From Aselliscus stoliczkanus (lineage: Eukaryota; Chordata; Mammalia; Chiroptera; Hipposideridae), in contig CM066737.1 of the NCBI GenBank assembly GCA_033961575.1, positions 84,564,271 through 84,628,270 on the forward strand: a stretch of DNA of 64,000 nt. The letters run 5' to 3'. The notes below the pieces were generated by a model, which was given only the letters and a program-made list of their open reading frames with translations, ran no database searches and had not been told where the DNA came from. Within the stretch, counting starts at the first letter, position 1. Each line of letters begins with the position of its first letter. This document shows positions 32,788 to 45,806 of the stretch, in pieces. The translations under genes were made by a program, and so were the position numbers.

Positions 32788-34997
32788 CATCCCTGACAAA
32801 AGGTATCTAACCTCAGATGACACTAGTCAGGAGACACCACTAGGGTGACACTCATGATTCAGAGATGATCCATTTCATATCTGGAGAGCTGTAACTTCAG
32901 ACATTCTGCTTCAGAGCAACACAGAACAAAATCGACAGTCTAATTCCTATTACATTCCTTCAAATATTTAAACACAGTATATCTCCTCTAAGGCTTCTCT
33001 TCGGATTCTCAACATTTAGAGTGGTCAAGGGTTCTTTCAACTGCAAGGTTGCCAAATATTTCGCACACCGTCTAATTTTTTTAGATGACCTTTCATTTGT
33101 GTTTGTTGTCCTTTAAATATATTTAAGAACTGAAAGCAATAACTATACAAGTTATTCAAGCAACAGACAGTACTATTACCTTCTACAACCTGCACATACT
33201 CTATTTTATGAAAGCATTGTGAAATTGTCTCATTTTTAACCAGCAACAAAACACTCTTAGACTATATTGAGCCTAATTTATGTGACAACTCTCTTCTGGT
33301 ACTACTGATTTTTTAATGCAAGTGCTATATTTAATATCTATACCACTATCATATTGCCTTATTGGTTTTAGTTCTGCATTGCAGTAGTATATCAAGATAA
33401 TTTTAGTCTTGAATCAGCCATGTATACACACACACATACACACATACCATACATCATATATCTTTCTCAACATCCAAACAGCTATTTTTGCCTTAGTCCT
33501 ATTTGCTCATTCTTTACACTACTGGATTCTAGAAATGAAGGACCTACATGTTAGAGAAGGTTAAACCAACAAAAAAATCTCAATTAGAAAAACAAAAAGT
33601 CAGTCAAGTAAGAACGTATATGTCTACAGCAGAGAATAACCAATAAAATGCAAATTATATTTTTACAAACCGTAACTTTGATATTGAATGGCATGGTGAC
33701 CACATAGAATTCGTGAAATAAGGTGTGAAAAGTCACATCATTCATCTCTCTGGTCGTTAGTTGGTGGATAATTGAGACTCTAATTACACATCTCCATTCT
33801 TTCCCCACGGATAGTGAAGATTAGGAGACTCTGATGTCTCATCACTTCGGGAATGAAACTTTGAAGCTTCATGTTAAATCTATGTGATAAACGGCCTGGT
33901 AATTACAGTATATTATCACTTTGCAATAGTGTATGAAGTACAGTGATGGCCTGTCAACACTATGTCAAACACCATGAGAAATATTAGATTATTTATATCT
34001 TTCTCATCTTCACTAAGGTTCTCCTCCTACCTGTACTATTTATAGGCAGATCTTACATTCTAAAAGCAGCCCCATTGGACGTGGTTTTAAATCACAGTGA
34101 GTGGAACAGACCAAGAAGGGGCAGGGCTTCATTCAGGGTGTGGTTTTGGGGAGCTTGTCTCCTTAGTCTGTGCAAACCTGTTTTCATAAGGCAGCTAAAA
34201 AACTGCAAAATTGTGTGCTGCAAAAACTAGCAGCGGCTATGAAGGGTTAAAGAAGAGCTTATAGCTAACACTACTTTGGGTTAATGATCTAGATTTCTAT
34301 TTATAGGACTGAATAAAGTGACAAATGGGAGAAGAAACTATCTGGGTCAACCCTTTGTAAATGTTTTTCACTTTAAAACCCACTGCCACCATCAACGACA
34401 AGTGTCTGTTACTACTCATATGGCTTACAAATAACGAAATGACTTTGGATGACTGTATTTGCTTCAGAATTTATTACACAAAACAAACATCCTTGAGCAA
34501 CCTTTCCAAAGCAGCTTATCCACACCTATTCATAATGTTTCCCAACTCAGTAATTTGGAGCAAAATAATTCACATGTAACTTCATTTACACACAAAAAGG
34601 GTTAATCGATATGTTTATTTAAATACTGAGTGCTTACTACAACTAGTACTTTTATGTTAGTTAGGTCAATCCATAGGACTTAATCTGGTGCTGAAATATA
34701 TATTTGTTACAATCAAGGTCATCCACCATATAGCCAGACAGAAGGATCTCTCTATCACAAGTGAGGACATTTAATGTCATTTTGTTAATCTGGAATAAAG
34801 TTAGAGTTTTGATAGATTTATTTTTAATAGATCAAAACAGACTGAAAAGTTTATTGGTGATACTGTAATTCCCACTTATTTGATTTTCAATATCTTTTCT
34901 TAAGTGGAGGAAAAAGGTGTCAATTGCAGCTGCTCTTCTGGGAGTTGCAGTAACCCACAATATGTTATCTGCTGCCCATCAAGACAGTGTTATTTCT
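32788..34997. other. CFAP47 intron, no recognised feature
   Basis: No repeat with clear ends, exon or RNA gene recognised. Confidence 0.45.
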
Positions 34998-35153
34998 TTT
35001 CTTTTTTCTTTCTTTTTTTTAGCTGAGCCATCCTGGCACCTGTTGGCAGCTTAGCGGCAGCTCAGCTCGGGCTGGGCATCGAACTGCTGTTGCTCAGAAC
35101 TCAGCTCGCACTCTTCAGCAAGCTCTTTACCAACTGAGACACTTAGCCGGCCC
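34998..35153 (-). repeat. tRNA-derived SINE (CTCAGTTGG head type)
   Basis: T-run, AGCTGAGCCATCCTGGCACC, CAACTGAGACACTTAGCCGG, CCC. 17-bp duplication AAGACAGTGTTATTTCT / AAGACACTGTTATTTCT. Confidence 0.95.
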
Positions 35154-35187
35154 AAGACACTGTTATTTCTAAACATTAATAATTCTA

Positions 35188-35443
35188 GGGGTGGCCGGGT
35201 GGCTCAGTTGGTTAGAGTGCATGCTCTTAACAACAAGGTTGCTGGTTTGACTCCCGCATGTGATGGTGGGCTGCACCACCACCACCCCCGCAACTAGATT
35301 GAAAACGACGACTGGACTTGGAGCTGAACTGCACCCTCCACAACTAAGATTGAAGGACAACAACTTGACTTGGAGCTGACGGGTCCCGAGAAAAACACAC
35401 TGTTCCACAATGAAGTTAAAAAAAAAATTATTTAAAAAAGAAA
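35188..35443 (+). repeat. tRNA-derived SINE, AAC-loop type
   Basis: GGTGGCCGGGTGGCTCAGTT, CTCTTAACAACAAGGTTGCT, GGTTTGACTCCCGCATG B box, GATGGTGGGCTGCACCACC, CAACTAAGATTGAAGGACAA, A tail. Flanked by AATAATTCTAG. Confidence 0.9.
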
Positions 35444-35873
35444 ATAATAATTCTAGCAAATATGTGCTGTTAATCATAAAAAAATAATAACTCTAGGAAA
35501 TAGGTACTGTTAACTAATTTAGTTACTTTTAAAAGACTTGAGGTTGATCTAAATGTGCATAAATCCACAGAAGTATGTCTCACATGTGAATGTATTTCAC
35601 TGATTTGCAAAGTAAGGGAAGGGCAGAGAATTCTTCAGACAGGAGAGATCCATAGATAGTCATCAAGTATAGAAATATATTTTCATTTAGAAATAGTTTA
35701 AATATGTATCAATTGTTTTGCCAGAATCATCTCATTTCTAGTCTGCTCAACAATCTGGATACAGTCCTGTAATTGATGCAACCTATTTTTTACATCTCAA
35801 AATCTCTCTTTAGGGGCTACTTTCACAATTTGAAGTCATTATTGTTGATTAATATATATCAATATATTTTTCT
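35444..35873. other. CFAP47 intron, no recognised feature apart from a short direct repeat
   Basis: A diverged 33-bp direct repeat lies at 35443-35514; the rest shows nothing recognisable. Confidence 0.45.
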
Positions 35874-36075
35874 TTTTTTAATGAAAGTTTATTGGGGTGA
35901 CATTAATAAAATTACATAGGTTTCAGGTGTACAATTCTGTAATACATCATCTATAGAACACATTGTGCGTTCACCACCCAGAGTCATTTCTCCTTTCATC
36001 ACCATATATTTAACCCCTTTACCCTCTTCTACTACCCCTCTCCCCTTACCCTCTGGTAACCACTAAACTACTTTA
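35874..36075 (-). repeat. L1 3' end, antisense
   Basis: AAGTTTATTGGGGTGACATT, ACATAGGTTTCAGGTGTACA and CTCTCCCCTTACCCTCTGG are the reverse complement of a placental L1 3' UTR. Confidence 0.8.
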
Positions 36076-37394
36076 TTTTCAATTCAGTGTTCTTATGGGA
36101 AAATACTACATCTGTTAACACAGATGTATTTTAACACAGGTCTCCAGGAAAGAACTGTGGCAGCCGACTGCATGGGCATGTGACTTCTAGGGGCTCTGTG
36201 AGGACCAGCAATCAGGCAGGTGCCTGCAGCCACTCAGGGAGAGATAAAGGGCAAGATATTGGAACTTCCTCTAAAATGAAACATTTCTAGGCAGGGCAGA
36301 GGTTCTCCAACCAAGGAGCACTGGCTCCAAAGGGACTGGGGGTAAAAGAGAAGAAAAAGGAGGAAAAGAGAGAAACCACATCATCTATGGTTAACTTTTC
36401 TTTCTACAATCTGCATGGTGTTAAACGCGGTATGATTTCAATAATCTCAGAAGAAATGGTCAATAGTATCTTGGAAGTGTCTGAGCTTTTACAATTCCTA
36501 CATGAATTTTAAACACCACCATTTTGCTACAAGTGAATGGTGAACAAATTATAATTATGAATATTTTTCTGGTTATAGTTTATTATAAGATACTGGTATT
36601 CTATGTTTTGATTAAATATAAATAAACATTATACTTTATAATTGAGACTATGCTACAATCCTGTGATTTGGTTTAACAGATCCACTACGAAAATAATGTT
36701 CTTCATAGAATGAAGGTGCCATTTATTAGAAGCAGCCTCCCATAAGGCTAGGTCAAGGAATAAGGAACAGATGATTATATCAGAACAAAGCGTGGCCCCT
36801 TAGGAATTCTACTCCCCACTCACTGCCTATTCTATCTACACATACAACATCAAGAAGGGTGGAAAAATACATGGTGTTATGCATAACCCATGCCCCCAAA
36901 ATACAACAGATAATGTTTCCAGGCTCTATTCCAACACTGAATATTTCAATTAGATGATGATTGCAATATTCTTGAGAATTCCCATAACTTGACTTTCAGC
37001 AACCATGATGCTAAAATTCTAGATGGCTCACTGTCAGTGGGCAGCAGGTTTGTGCTAAGAATGGAGTCTCCAAAAGATGAACCAGTTGCAAATAACTGCT
37101 CTTCTTACTCCAGAAGAGGAAATGTAAATACCTCAAAAGTTGCTTCTCACTATGTGGCAATGTCCCTTACATGCTTATTTTAAATATCCAAATAACCCAG
37201 AAAGGCACACAAAGAGCAGCTATAGCTTACACTAGAGTTACTAAGGTCTGTTGCCAACCTACATGCATTAACACTCCATATGATTGGACTCAGGTTCTGA
37301 TTCATTCTCTGCTAGTCTCTCTTAGTGATGCAGGTTCTTACCCTTTCAAAAACAGTAAGATACCTGGAAAAGGCATGCTAAAAACACTTTGAAA
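36076..37394. other. CFAP47 intron, no recognised feature
   Basis: No support for genes or named repeats. Confidence 0.45.
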
Positions 37395-37630
37395 AATACT
37401 AGAAACAAAACTCATAGACACAGACAATAGTTTAGTGGTTACCAGAGGGTGAGCAGGTAGGGGTGGTAGAAGAGGGTAAAAGGGATCACGTGGGGAGCTT
37501 TTGAAATCTGCAATGCCTAGGTCACCCTACAGACAAATTATATCACACTCTATGGATTGGACTGAGGCACGTGTATTTTTTAAAACTTCCCAGGTGATTT
37601 CAGTGTCCAAGTACGAGAACCACAGCTCTG
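37395..37630 (+). repeat. L1 3' UTR piece followed by a MER5-like hAT remnant
   Basis: ATAGACACAGACAATAGTTT, AGTGGTTACCAGAGGGTGAG is L1 3' UTR. CCCAGGTGATTTCAGTGTCC and GAGAACCAC is the right end of a MER5-type element. Confidence 0.55.
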
Positions 37631-38940
37631 AAGGAGAAAGCAGCTGATATCTGAATAGCACCTACCCCACATCTATAAATACCTATTTGATAAATAAGTC
37701 ATTCGGATTTTTTTCGTTTAGCTTAAATTTTAATTTTTAATTATTCGTGTTGGCTCTCATATAACAGTTGATTTTTCTTTCATTTGCTTTAAAGTTATTC
37801 AAATTAAATTTGGGTACTAAAACCTAGGGAAGATACAATCAGTTTTGCGTTCAATGGATATGTGTTAAATATCTGTGGGATTAAAAAAGAACTTTATGAA
37901 GAAAAAAAACATGGAGGGCCTCAGAGTCATGACATACCACATTTCGAATTCTGAACTCTCAACTTTTTTGGACGTTTTAACAATAAGGCACGGCTAACTG
38001 ATGTTAACCTCTTGGTTACCTGAAACACGCAGTTGAAATCAAGCCATAATTCTACAAAAGGAAACACCTAATGTTTGGGGTTAATCATAGGAAAATATTA
38101 AGCTGTTTTTGGCACTCTTAGGGTTTCTAGGAAATGAATCACCCAAAGCCATAACTTTCGTTCTTTGCAAGGTCTAGGTAAAGTACCAGACAGTGAACTT
38201 GTAAAGCAAGAGCAAGTGGCAAGACTTCATTGTCATAATGACAAGTTGCCTCAGGATATAATGTTCCCTTCTCCTCAAACTAGAGTGGAAATCATGATGC
38301 AAAATAGGGGATTACAACATTCTGGCACCTCTTAATCTATTTGATCTCTGTGTGAATTCCCAGATAATATACACTTGCAAACATAAGAACAAGTATCAAT
38401 TCTGGAACAATATAAATGATTTGGAGATTATACAAAGCAATTTCGCCCCCATGCCAACAGAATTCCTGCCCCCTACACTGTTACCTCACATACCAAAAGT
38501 AAAAATAAGCAAAGTCAGGAAGAAAACAGCTGAACACAGAGGACATAAGACAATAAGATAACCTGGAATAGGGGTTGATGATTCCTAAATAGCAATGAGA
38601 GGAATTATATTTTACTATTGCATTCCTTGACTCCCTCAAAAACTATTCTTAACATCACTTAAACTATTTTATAAACAGACACGAAAATCCCTCATAAAAC
38701 CATAAACTTCTAAAATAAGACATGCTGCATTTCAATAAACATTATTTTTTTTTGTAGGAAAAGAAAATACATATCTTAATTTTGTAAGGACTATGTGTTT
38801 TCCACTTTGAAATTTTATTGATGTGAAATGTGTAATTTCGAAAGAACACTTTAGCAGTTGTTTTGATACTGGATTTCAATTTATTACATTGATCTGAAGC
38901 CTTTTGCAAACACTATTATTTTAGAATACCTAAAAGAGCT
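37631..38940. other. CFAP47 intron, no recognised feature
   Basis: No supported feature. Confidence 0.45.
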
Positions 38941-38943
38941 GTT

Positions 38944-39370
38944 AGGCCAAGTGTCATGCCTGAGCTCAGCTCTCAGCAGATGAACACAGGATTCAGCAGG
39001 ATTCAGAAAAGGAACAACAACAGAGTGAGCCATACGGGGTTCATACCACTATATTCTCAATGGTGGCCAGTGGAGACCCGAAAAGCAAACATCCGCCAAT
39101 ACCCCAACAGGGGGTCTTCCTGCTGTCAGAGTCTCGCTGGCAGCCAGGGGAGACACAGGAAATAAGATCTGCACAACTCACAACCCACGACATCCACACT
39201 TGCTAATGCAGAGCAGCCCGGGCAGTTATATGCAAAACAACAGCCAGCTAATGGCCAACAGCTGATGGCAACTAGTCACAGCTGACGGCCATCCAATAAC
39301 CCAGCCAGCACCCTTCCAGGGGAGGCCGAGAGCCTGGACACTGCTCTCCTGGCACTCAGTCCCAACAGTA
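38944..39370 (-). repeat. Possible LTR (TGTT...AACA ends)
   Basis: About 425 bp, GC-richer than its surroundings, beginning TGTTAGGCC and ending GTCCCAACA. The minus strand carries TTCGGGTCTCCACTGGCC and TTGTTGTTGTTCC, typical of a U5. No clear duplication was found, so this stays tentative. Confidence 0.4.
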
Positions 39371-39611
39371 CCCATATACAATAAACGTATTTTCAAGTAA
39401 AAATGATCTTCTGTAGAGTTTACTGATGGTAGTTGCTCTTTCAGCAAAACTATAAACGTTCACTTATTTATGTTATAACCATGGAGACAATTCATGAGTT
39501 TTTGTCCCATCAATAAATTAATATATCAATAAAAATAAATAAATACTGCCCCAGTTTTTACTGGGCAGGCATTAATTATTATCATTACTATATGTTGAAC
39601 ATGGATTCTTC

Positions 39612-39661
<50 letters not shown>

Positions 39662-40560
39662 GCACGAGGAAAAGAGGAAAATATACCACCTCTTTTTCTT
39701 ATTCTTTGCATATGTTATATTACATATGACAGTGTAACTCTCAAAAAAGTACACCTACAATAAAAATTTCTCCATGATTCTCTACAATCTAAGTGGTGTT
39801 CAAACAAGTTGACTAAGTGGATAATCTTTGGAAATGGAAATATGGTTCAAACTCTTGGCTCCTCCACTTAACAGCTCAGTGAACTTGAACAAGTTACATC
39901 ACACTATGTGCCTTACACACTTCTTCTGGAAAAGAGTCGAGATCTGAAAGCATCCACCTTCCTGGCTGTTGTGCGGATTCCAGAGCTGGCCTAGGACCTA
40001 GAGCCTGACCTGTGCTAATGACTAGCCGCTGGCCTTCTGCTTCCTGCAATGATCCAAGCTTTGATTTCCACAATGAAATGCCAGTGCTCCTTCTATGGTG
40101 AACTCATGGACACTACAGCGGAGCACGTAAGACTCCCCTAACCTGCTACTGCTGCCATTTCAGCCTCATCTCTCGGTTCTGCCTTGCCACTCACCATGAA
40201 AACACAAACACCAAAAATGTCCTCCAAACACGAGGCTGCTTCACCCTCCAAACCTAGTGCATGTTTTTACCACTTGCAATCCTCCTTATCCACATCACCA
40301 CTCCTCCAGTAGATACGTACAACCTCCATCCCCAGATTTCCTGGGAATCTGGGGAAAAGACAAGGAGGGTGTGCAGCCTCTGAGCTGAGGGCACATGAGT
40401 GGAGAGGGGACCATTATCAGTGGCAGCAGACATATTCGCAGGAACAATAGCGGCTATGATTTTAAGTGTTGGATCAGTTGAAGGGATCCAAATATGACAA
40501 AGTCTAAAGAAGGAAACAAAATTCAATGTCAAGCATGTTAGCCCCCCAGGGGAGCCACAG
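39371..40560. repeat. Intron with (GT)n(GA)n at 39612-39654 and a MIR piece
   Basis: (GT) followed by (GA) at 39612-39654. 39845-39930 (CTCCTCCACTTAACAGCTC, GAACTTGAACAAGTTACATC) is MIR-like. Nothing else recognised. Confidence 0.55.
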
Positions 40561-40759
40561 TATGAAATGGTCTTATATAAGGAAAGGAAAGCAAAGCATG
40601 AAGGAATAAGTGGTTTATTTTTTTTACTGAACCCTGTACTTCAATATGAACATACCGGGAGCAATAAAAGGTTTCGATTTAGGACAAACACTGGCAAGTG
40701 TAATTTGTCCTTTGAGATTTAATTTGCAAGCCTATGTAGCCATCCTCAGTTCCCTCACC

Positions 40760-41340
40760 ACCCAGGATATTATTAGTAACTCCTTTTGTGTTACATTTTC
40801 TATTTGACTGTTGGCACCAAAGAGTACATAAAAATCTTTATAGAGTCTCCCTTGCCTCCTTCCCTTGCAGGTGCCCTCCCTGAGGGCACCAATGTCTTAC
40901 TAGCCCAGCAGGATTCCAGGCTGACATATGCCCCTAAATCAAAGGGATGTGTTATTAGAAGCCAGAGAAGGAAGGAAGATATTCCGCTTATCAGTGTATA
41001 CATCCTGCTTATCAGGACCACTTTAGTGAACTGCTCAAATAAATCCTAAAGAGAAAATTGATAGAAAACGCCTTGAGAACCAAAAGGGAGGACTGGGCAC
41101 CTTGGCAGGAGAGGAAGAGATAAAGAGAAGGGAGAGGGGGAGTCAATTCTACCCACAGGAATAAAAACCGTCACACAATGTAAGGCGAGGCCTTTCCCTC
41201 CCTTGGGATTGGTCCCCTCCACATTTGGAGTGAATCCGCCTTTACTAATAAACTTCTTACTGCCCTACAAGTGCATAAAATACTGTCTCTTGATGGAATT
41301 CTTTCCCTTGAGAAGACAAAAGCGGAGGAATAGTATCACA
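40760..41340 (+). repeat. Possible ERV LTR
   Basis: GAATAAAAACCGTC, TTTGGAGTGAATCCGCC, AATAAACTTCTTACTGCCC and GATGGAATTCTTTCCCTTGA resemble the R-U5 part of a class I LTR. No boundaries established. Confidence 0.35.
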
Positions 41341-42289
41341 ACCTGGTAACACTAGAAGCCATCCAGTTCACAGTATTTGGTCCTTCCACACCCTGTTAAT
41401 GTGGTCTGGGGCTTCATTAGCTTTAAGACATTCATGGATTAGTAACTCAAGATTTTTACTGGTGAGTTCCAAGGTATACCTTACGTAGTGCTTTGGGCCA
41501 AGTGTGACTTCATGGACTAGAGCAAAGGAAAGTCAAACTTTACTGAATAAGGTTAGTAATGTACAGAATGTCTCCCAGGACAGAGTCACGGGATTCAGTG
41601 CTTGATAGACGCCAAAAGCAACAGCATTAAATTGTTTTAAAATGTCAGCAAAAGACGGACGGTCAGCATCAAGAGAAAAATGGAAGTCGGAGAGGTGTAA
41701 CTTACAAGATTGTATGCATCAGGGTATGCAAGAAAGAGACATGCCAGCTGCAGTTCAGGAGAACTCCATGTACAACATTCTGGAAACAGTCACACTTCAG
41801 CTTGGATGCAACATTCCAGTACCATCTGTTTTTCTCCCATCTGATTCCTAACACATCAATCAATCCTTGACTAGGAATGAATGTACTACATAGTAATAAC
41901 CGTGCTAAAAGTTAATAAATTGTCACCTAGAGTAAACATACTGACATTAATCCTTAGTGTACAATTCACTTTATGCTACTTCTCACGATAAACTTTTTGA
42001 ACAAACTTGATTGTTCTACACATTAGCCTCTTGCCATTTGGTGAGCAAAACCATCTCAGGGTATAATGTGAAAGTGGAATTTCTGGTCCTAAGACATACA
42101 AATCCAAAAATATTGTTTCACTAAGATGTATTCGAATTTCCAGGAGACTGTCAAGGCAACATGTAACAAAATCATACTGTTTGGAAACTCGTTATGCTGA
42201 CGTTTCTCAGTTTCATTTAATATGGATTTAGCACTTCCTTTGAGCCAATTCCTACCCAATTAGTCAATAAACATTGACTCAATGAATTT
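41341..42289. other. CFAP47 intron, no recognised feature
   Basis: No supported feature. Confidence 0.45.
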
Positions 42290-42434
42290 CTCATGATCGC
42301 AGATAAGATCAATTATTCCCATTTTACAGATGAGGAAACTGAGAGCCTCCGAAGATTCAGTAACTTCACCAAAGATAACAGGGCCAGGATTCAAACCTAC
42401 ACAGCCTATCTCCAGATATTATGCTGAGGTCTGC
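42290..42434 (-). repeat. MIR SINE
   Basis: CATTTTACAGATGAGGAAAC, GGCCAGGATTCAAACC, antisense MIR, cut on its right by the MITE at 42437. Confidence 0.88.
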
Positions 42435-42436
42435 TA

Positions 42437-42516
42437 TTGGGTTGTTGGAAAAGTCATGACGTATTTTTTTCTGTTTTTCATTGCAAAAATGCGTCCTGAC
42501 TTTTCTGACAGCCCAA
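42437..42516. mobile_element. 80-bp mariner MITE, palindromic, copy 2
   Basis: TTGGGTTGTTGGAAAAG ... CTTTTCTGACAGCCCAA pattern, TA at 42435-42436 and 42517-42518, exactly 80 bp. Confidence 0.9.
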
Positions 42517-42687
42517 TATTATGCTATTTCTCATCAGAGTAACACTGCATTTGAAACTTTAAAAAAATCTTTATGTCCAAAGTTATTATTTCAGATGTCT
42601 CTCCTTTAACATTTTACAATAGTGTAAAATGTAAACCTTCTATTGTTCTCTGTCAGATACAAGAGAAAATACATTAAAATATCTTAC

Positions 42688-42900
42688 CAGTTATCTCTGT
42701 TATCAGAGAAAAGAATATTGGTTAAAAGTGACACAGGTTTAAATGATCTGAAACTGATGCAGCAGGTGATCTCAGCGTTAATCCCTCTAGGAGAACCTGT
42801 GATGGCTCTGCCTTTTGGAAAATTCACAGAAAAATGGTGACTTGCATTGTTATCATCAAGAACACTTGCACGAGGAATCTCGGCAGATATCGCTGCATCC
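42688..42900 (-). CDS. CFAP47: CFAP47 exon, Ig-like/ASH repeat continued
   Basis: 213-nt exon. The acceptor is TTTTAACAG before GGATGCAGCG; the donor is AACTG|GTAAGA. Its first G completes AG-G (Arg) with the previous exon, and its final TG is completed to TGG (Trp) by the next. The frame carries RDAAISAEIP, then HFSVNFPKGRAITGSPRGIN, CCISFRSFKPVSLLTN and FSDNRDNW. The order beta strand, glycine/proline turn, SF-S-KPVS strand, F-D-W is typical of CFAP47/HYDIN-type Ig-like repeats. Flanking introns contain repeats; the exon itself does not. Confidence 0.88.
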
Positions 42901-44550
42901 CTGTTAAAATTTAAAAACAAAAATGTTTAGCTCAAAATATGTGCAAGTAATCGGTTTTAAATGTGTTTTCCTCTGTTTTTCGATCCATAGAAAAATTAAA
43001 ACAACAAATATTTACAATAATATGCCCAATTATTAAAGATACTTTTGTCTCTTCTTTTCTGATCACAATATAAGATTGATAATGTGTTAATTTAACAAAC
43101 AACCACATAAGATGATTAATCATTCCTATTGTCCTCAAAGGTTGAAAAAAGAGGGTTAAAACACCTGATTAAGTACATGTTTTTAACCACAGCCATAATA
43201 TCAACAGTATTGTCCTTAAACATATCCTGACAAAAATTTACCAAAAATTACCACTTTAATAGCTAAAGCTTTATCACATGTAGACGAAATAATATTAACA
43301 GATGCATATACGAAATAATATTAACAGATGCATATACACACATACTTTCTTTTTAAATATGGATACCATTAAACACTTACATCCAAATATCATGAATATT
43401 TTGCAATCATTACTATTAAAAAATTCCACTAAATGTCCACATATTTCATTATACATCTATAAATAATTTAGCCAATCTAAAACGTTTGTAATTTTGAGTA
43501 ACATAATATGTATATAGTATTCACCTTTAAATCTAATTAATACTTGATAAAATTTAGTGATCAATAAATATTTAACCATATCACTTTTCTTTTGTTACAT
43601 ATTTAGGCTCCTGTAGCAAATAAGACATGTTACCAAATGGGAATCATATTTCCCTAGTATTTTAATTGGAATGAAGATGATTCAGCTAATTAACTAGAAA
43701 AAGAAAGATCTCACCTTGAATTAGTTAAACTGATATGGTTCATTGGACAAAACATGAAAAAGTAACTTATACATGAAGTTTGAATCCAATTCTGCTGCTA
43801 ATTAGCTAAATGTCATTGGGTAAGTCATTAATGCTGTTGATTTTATTATATATATAATGAGGAGAGTGGATTACATCATCTCTACAGTCCCTTTTACATG
43901 TTCATTTCATTATGCCATATTTGGCAGGACTCAACTTTTGACTCGAGGTCATTTGTAAATCGCTAACTTTATACATTAATTCAAATGTTGAAAGGTTAAA
44001 ATATTAATTTATATATTAGACGATGTTTTTTGATTTAAAAAAAAAACACTTTTAGTGCAAAATAATTTAAGCCACTTTTATTTCCTGTTTAAGCAACAGA
44101 GGTGAGTGTCTACTTATAAGATAGGGTCTTAAAGAATAAATCCCAAAGTTGTCAATTTAAAGCTGAAGAACTACACTCTCTCACAAAATGGCATTTAGAC
44201 CAAGCTCCATGGCATAAGTAAGCACTCATCATATCTTGGAGGCCAAGCATTAGAAATTAAAGGTCATTCTATGCTCCTCAACTTCAGTATTTTCAATTTT
44301 CATTTGTTTTCAACCATTACATCACACTTGCAACTTGTTTTCTCCCTATGTCAGTATGCTGAACTGTAAAACAAGGGATTGAATAGAGAAGCTCTGAGGT
44401 AGACACAAGATCTAAAAGTTAATGAAAACGCTTAAAAGGCAATTCACATTGGTATACATATCCTCACAAGTTATAGAATTTTAAGTGTCAACTAGCTACT
44501 CTTTATAGATAGGTATATATTTATAAATAAAAATTTGCCTTTCCTTTTTC
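42901..44550. repeat. Intron with a 26-bp tandem duplication and MIR traces
   Basis: A 26-bp unit starting CGAAATAATATTAACAGATG is repeated exactly at 43285-43310 and 43311-43336. 43780-43880 resembles MIR. Otherwise nothing recognised. Confidence 0.6.
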
Positions 44551-44559
44551 ATTGTTTTT

Positions 44560-45752
44560 AGATAAAGAACATCAATATATTATATGCAGTCTTCCTCGAC
44601 TTTTTAAAATTTTATTTCAATATTTTAGTTCTAAGATTCCTAACACAGTTGTCTCACTAGCTGAAGTTCATCCACTTCACTCTAGAATATTCATATACAC
44701 ATATACCTCAAATTATTTATCCCTTCACCTGTCACAGGACGTTTGTGCAGTTCCCAAATGTTGCTATTCTGAAGAAGGCTACTATGAATCATTTCAAACA
44801 TACCTTATAGTAGACAGGTGCAAGAGTGTTTCTTGTCTATACTGTGAAGTGGGATTTTTAGGTGGTGAAATATGCAGATGCTACAATTTGCATAGTATTA
44901 TCCATTGTGATCCTACTCATTGACACTATAACTAGTTACCTGATTTCTGAATGTTTGCCTACCTAGGGCAGGCAAAATGCTGTTTTATCACAGTCTCTAA
45001 TTTCCAAGTTCACAAAATGGTCAATTATATGTGGACAGATGTTCATTTTCCATTTATGAATCCTCTTCTGTGAAATACGGATTGAAGCTTTTTGTCAACA
45101 GTTCTATTGAGTTATTTGATATTTTTCTGACTAATTTTCATCAGTCATTTATTTAGTTCGCATGATTTTAAGGTTTGTTTCAGAAATGTTTACCCATGGA
45201 CATAAAAAATTTTCTCTATGTATTTTTTTTTAAACCTTCCTTTCACAGTTAAGCCTTTAATCCATTTGTAATAGACTCTTGTGTATTATGTGAGACAGGA
45301 GTCCAGTTTGAAATATTCCATACAGGTAAACAATTTTTCCGGCACCATTTGTTGAATAGCAGTCGCCTCTTTTCTCCAAAGATCTACAATACCACCTTTG
45401 TTATATATTCAGGATCCATCCACGTGTGGGCCTTTTTCAAGTCTCTCTATTCTAATCCTTTCATCATTTTTCTATTGCTGCGCCACGATCACATTGGTTT
45501 AGTCTTGATAATTGGTAAGGCAAGCCCTTCTCATCTTCTTCTTCAGGGGTCACTTCGGTATTTCTTTTTCCTTTTTTTGAGATTTCATTTATGTAATTTT
45601 AAAACTCAGTTTCAGGTGTACAAAACAATGTGAGAGACATTTTACCCCTCACAAAGTTATAACCCCCTCCCCCAATCTACTACCCCTCTGACATTGTATA
45701 CAGCTGTTACAATTCTATTCACTCTATTCCCTATGCTGTACTCCACCTCCTG

Positions 45753-45806
<54 letters not shown>

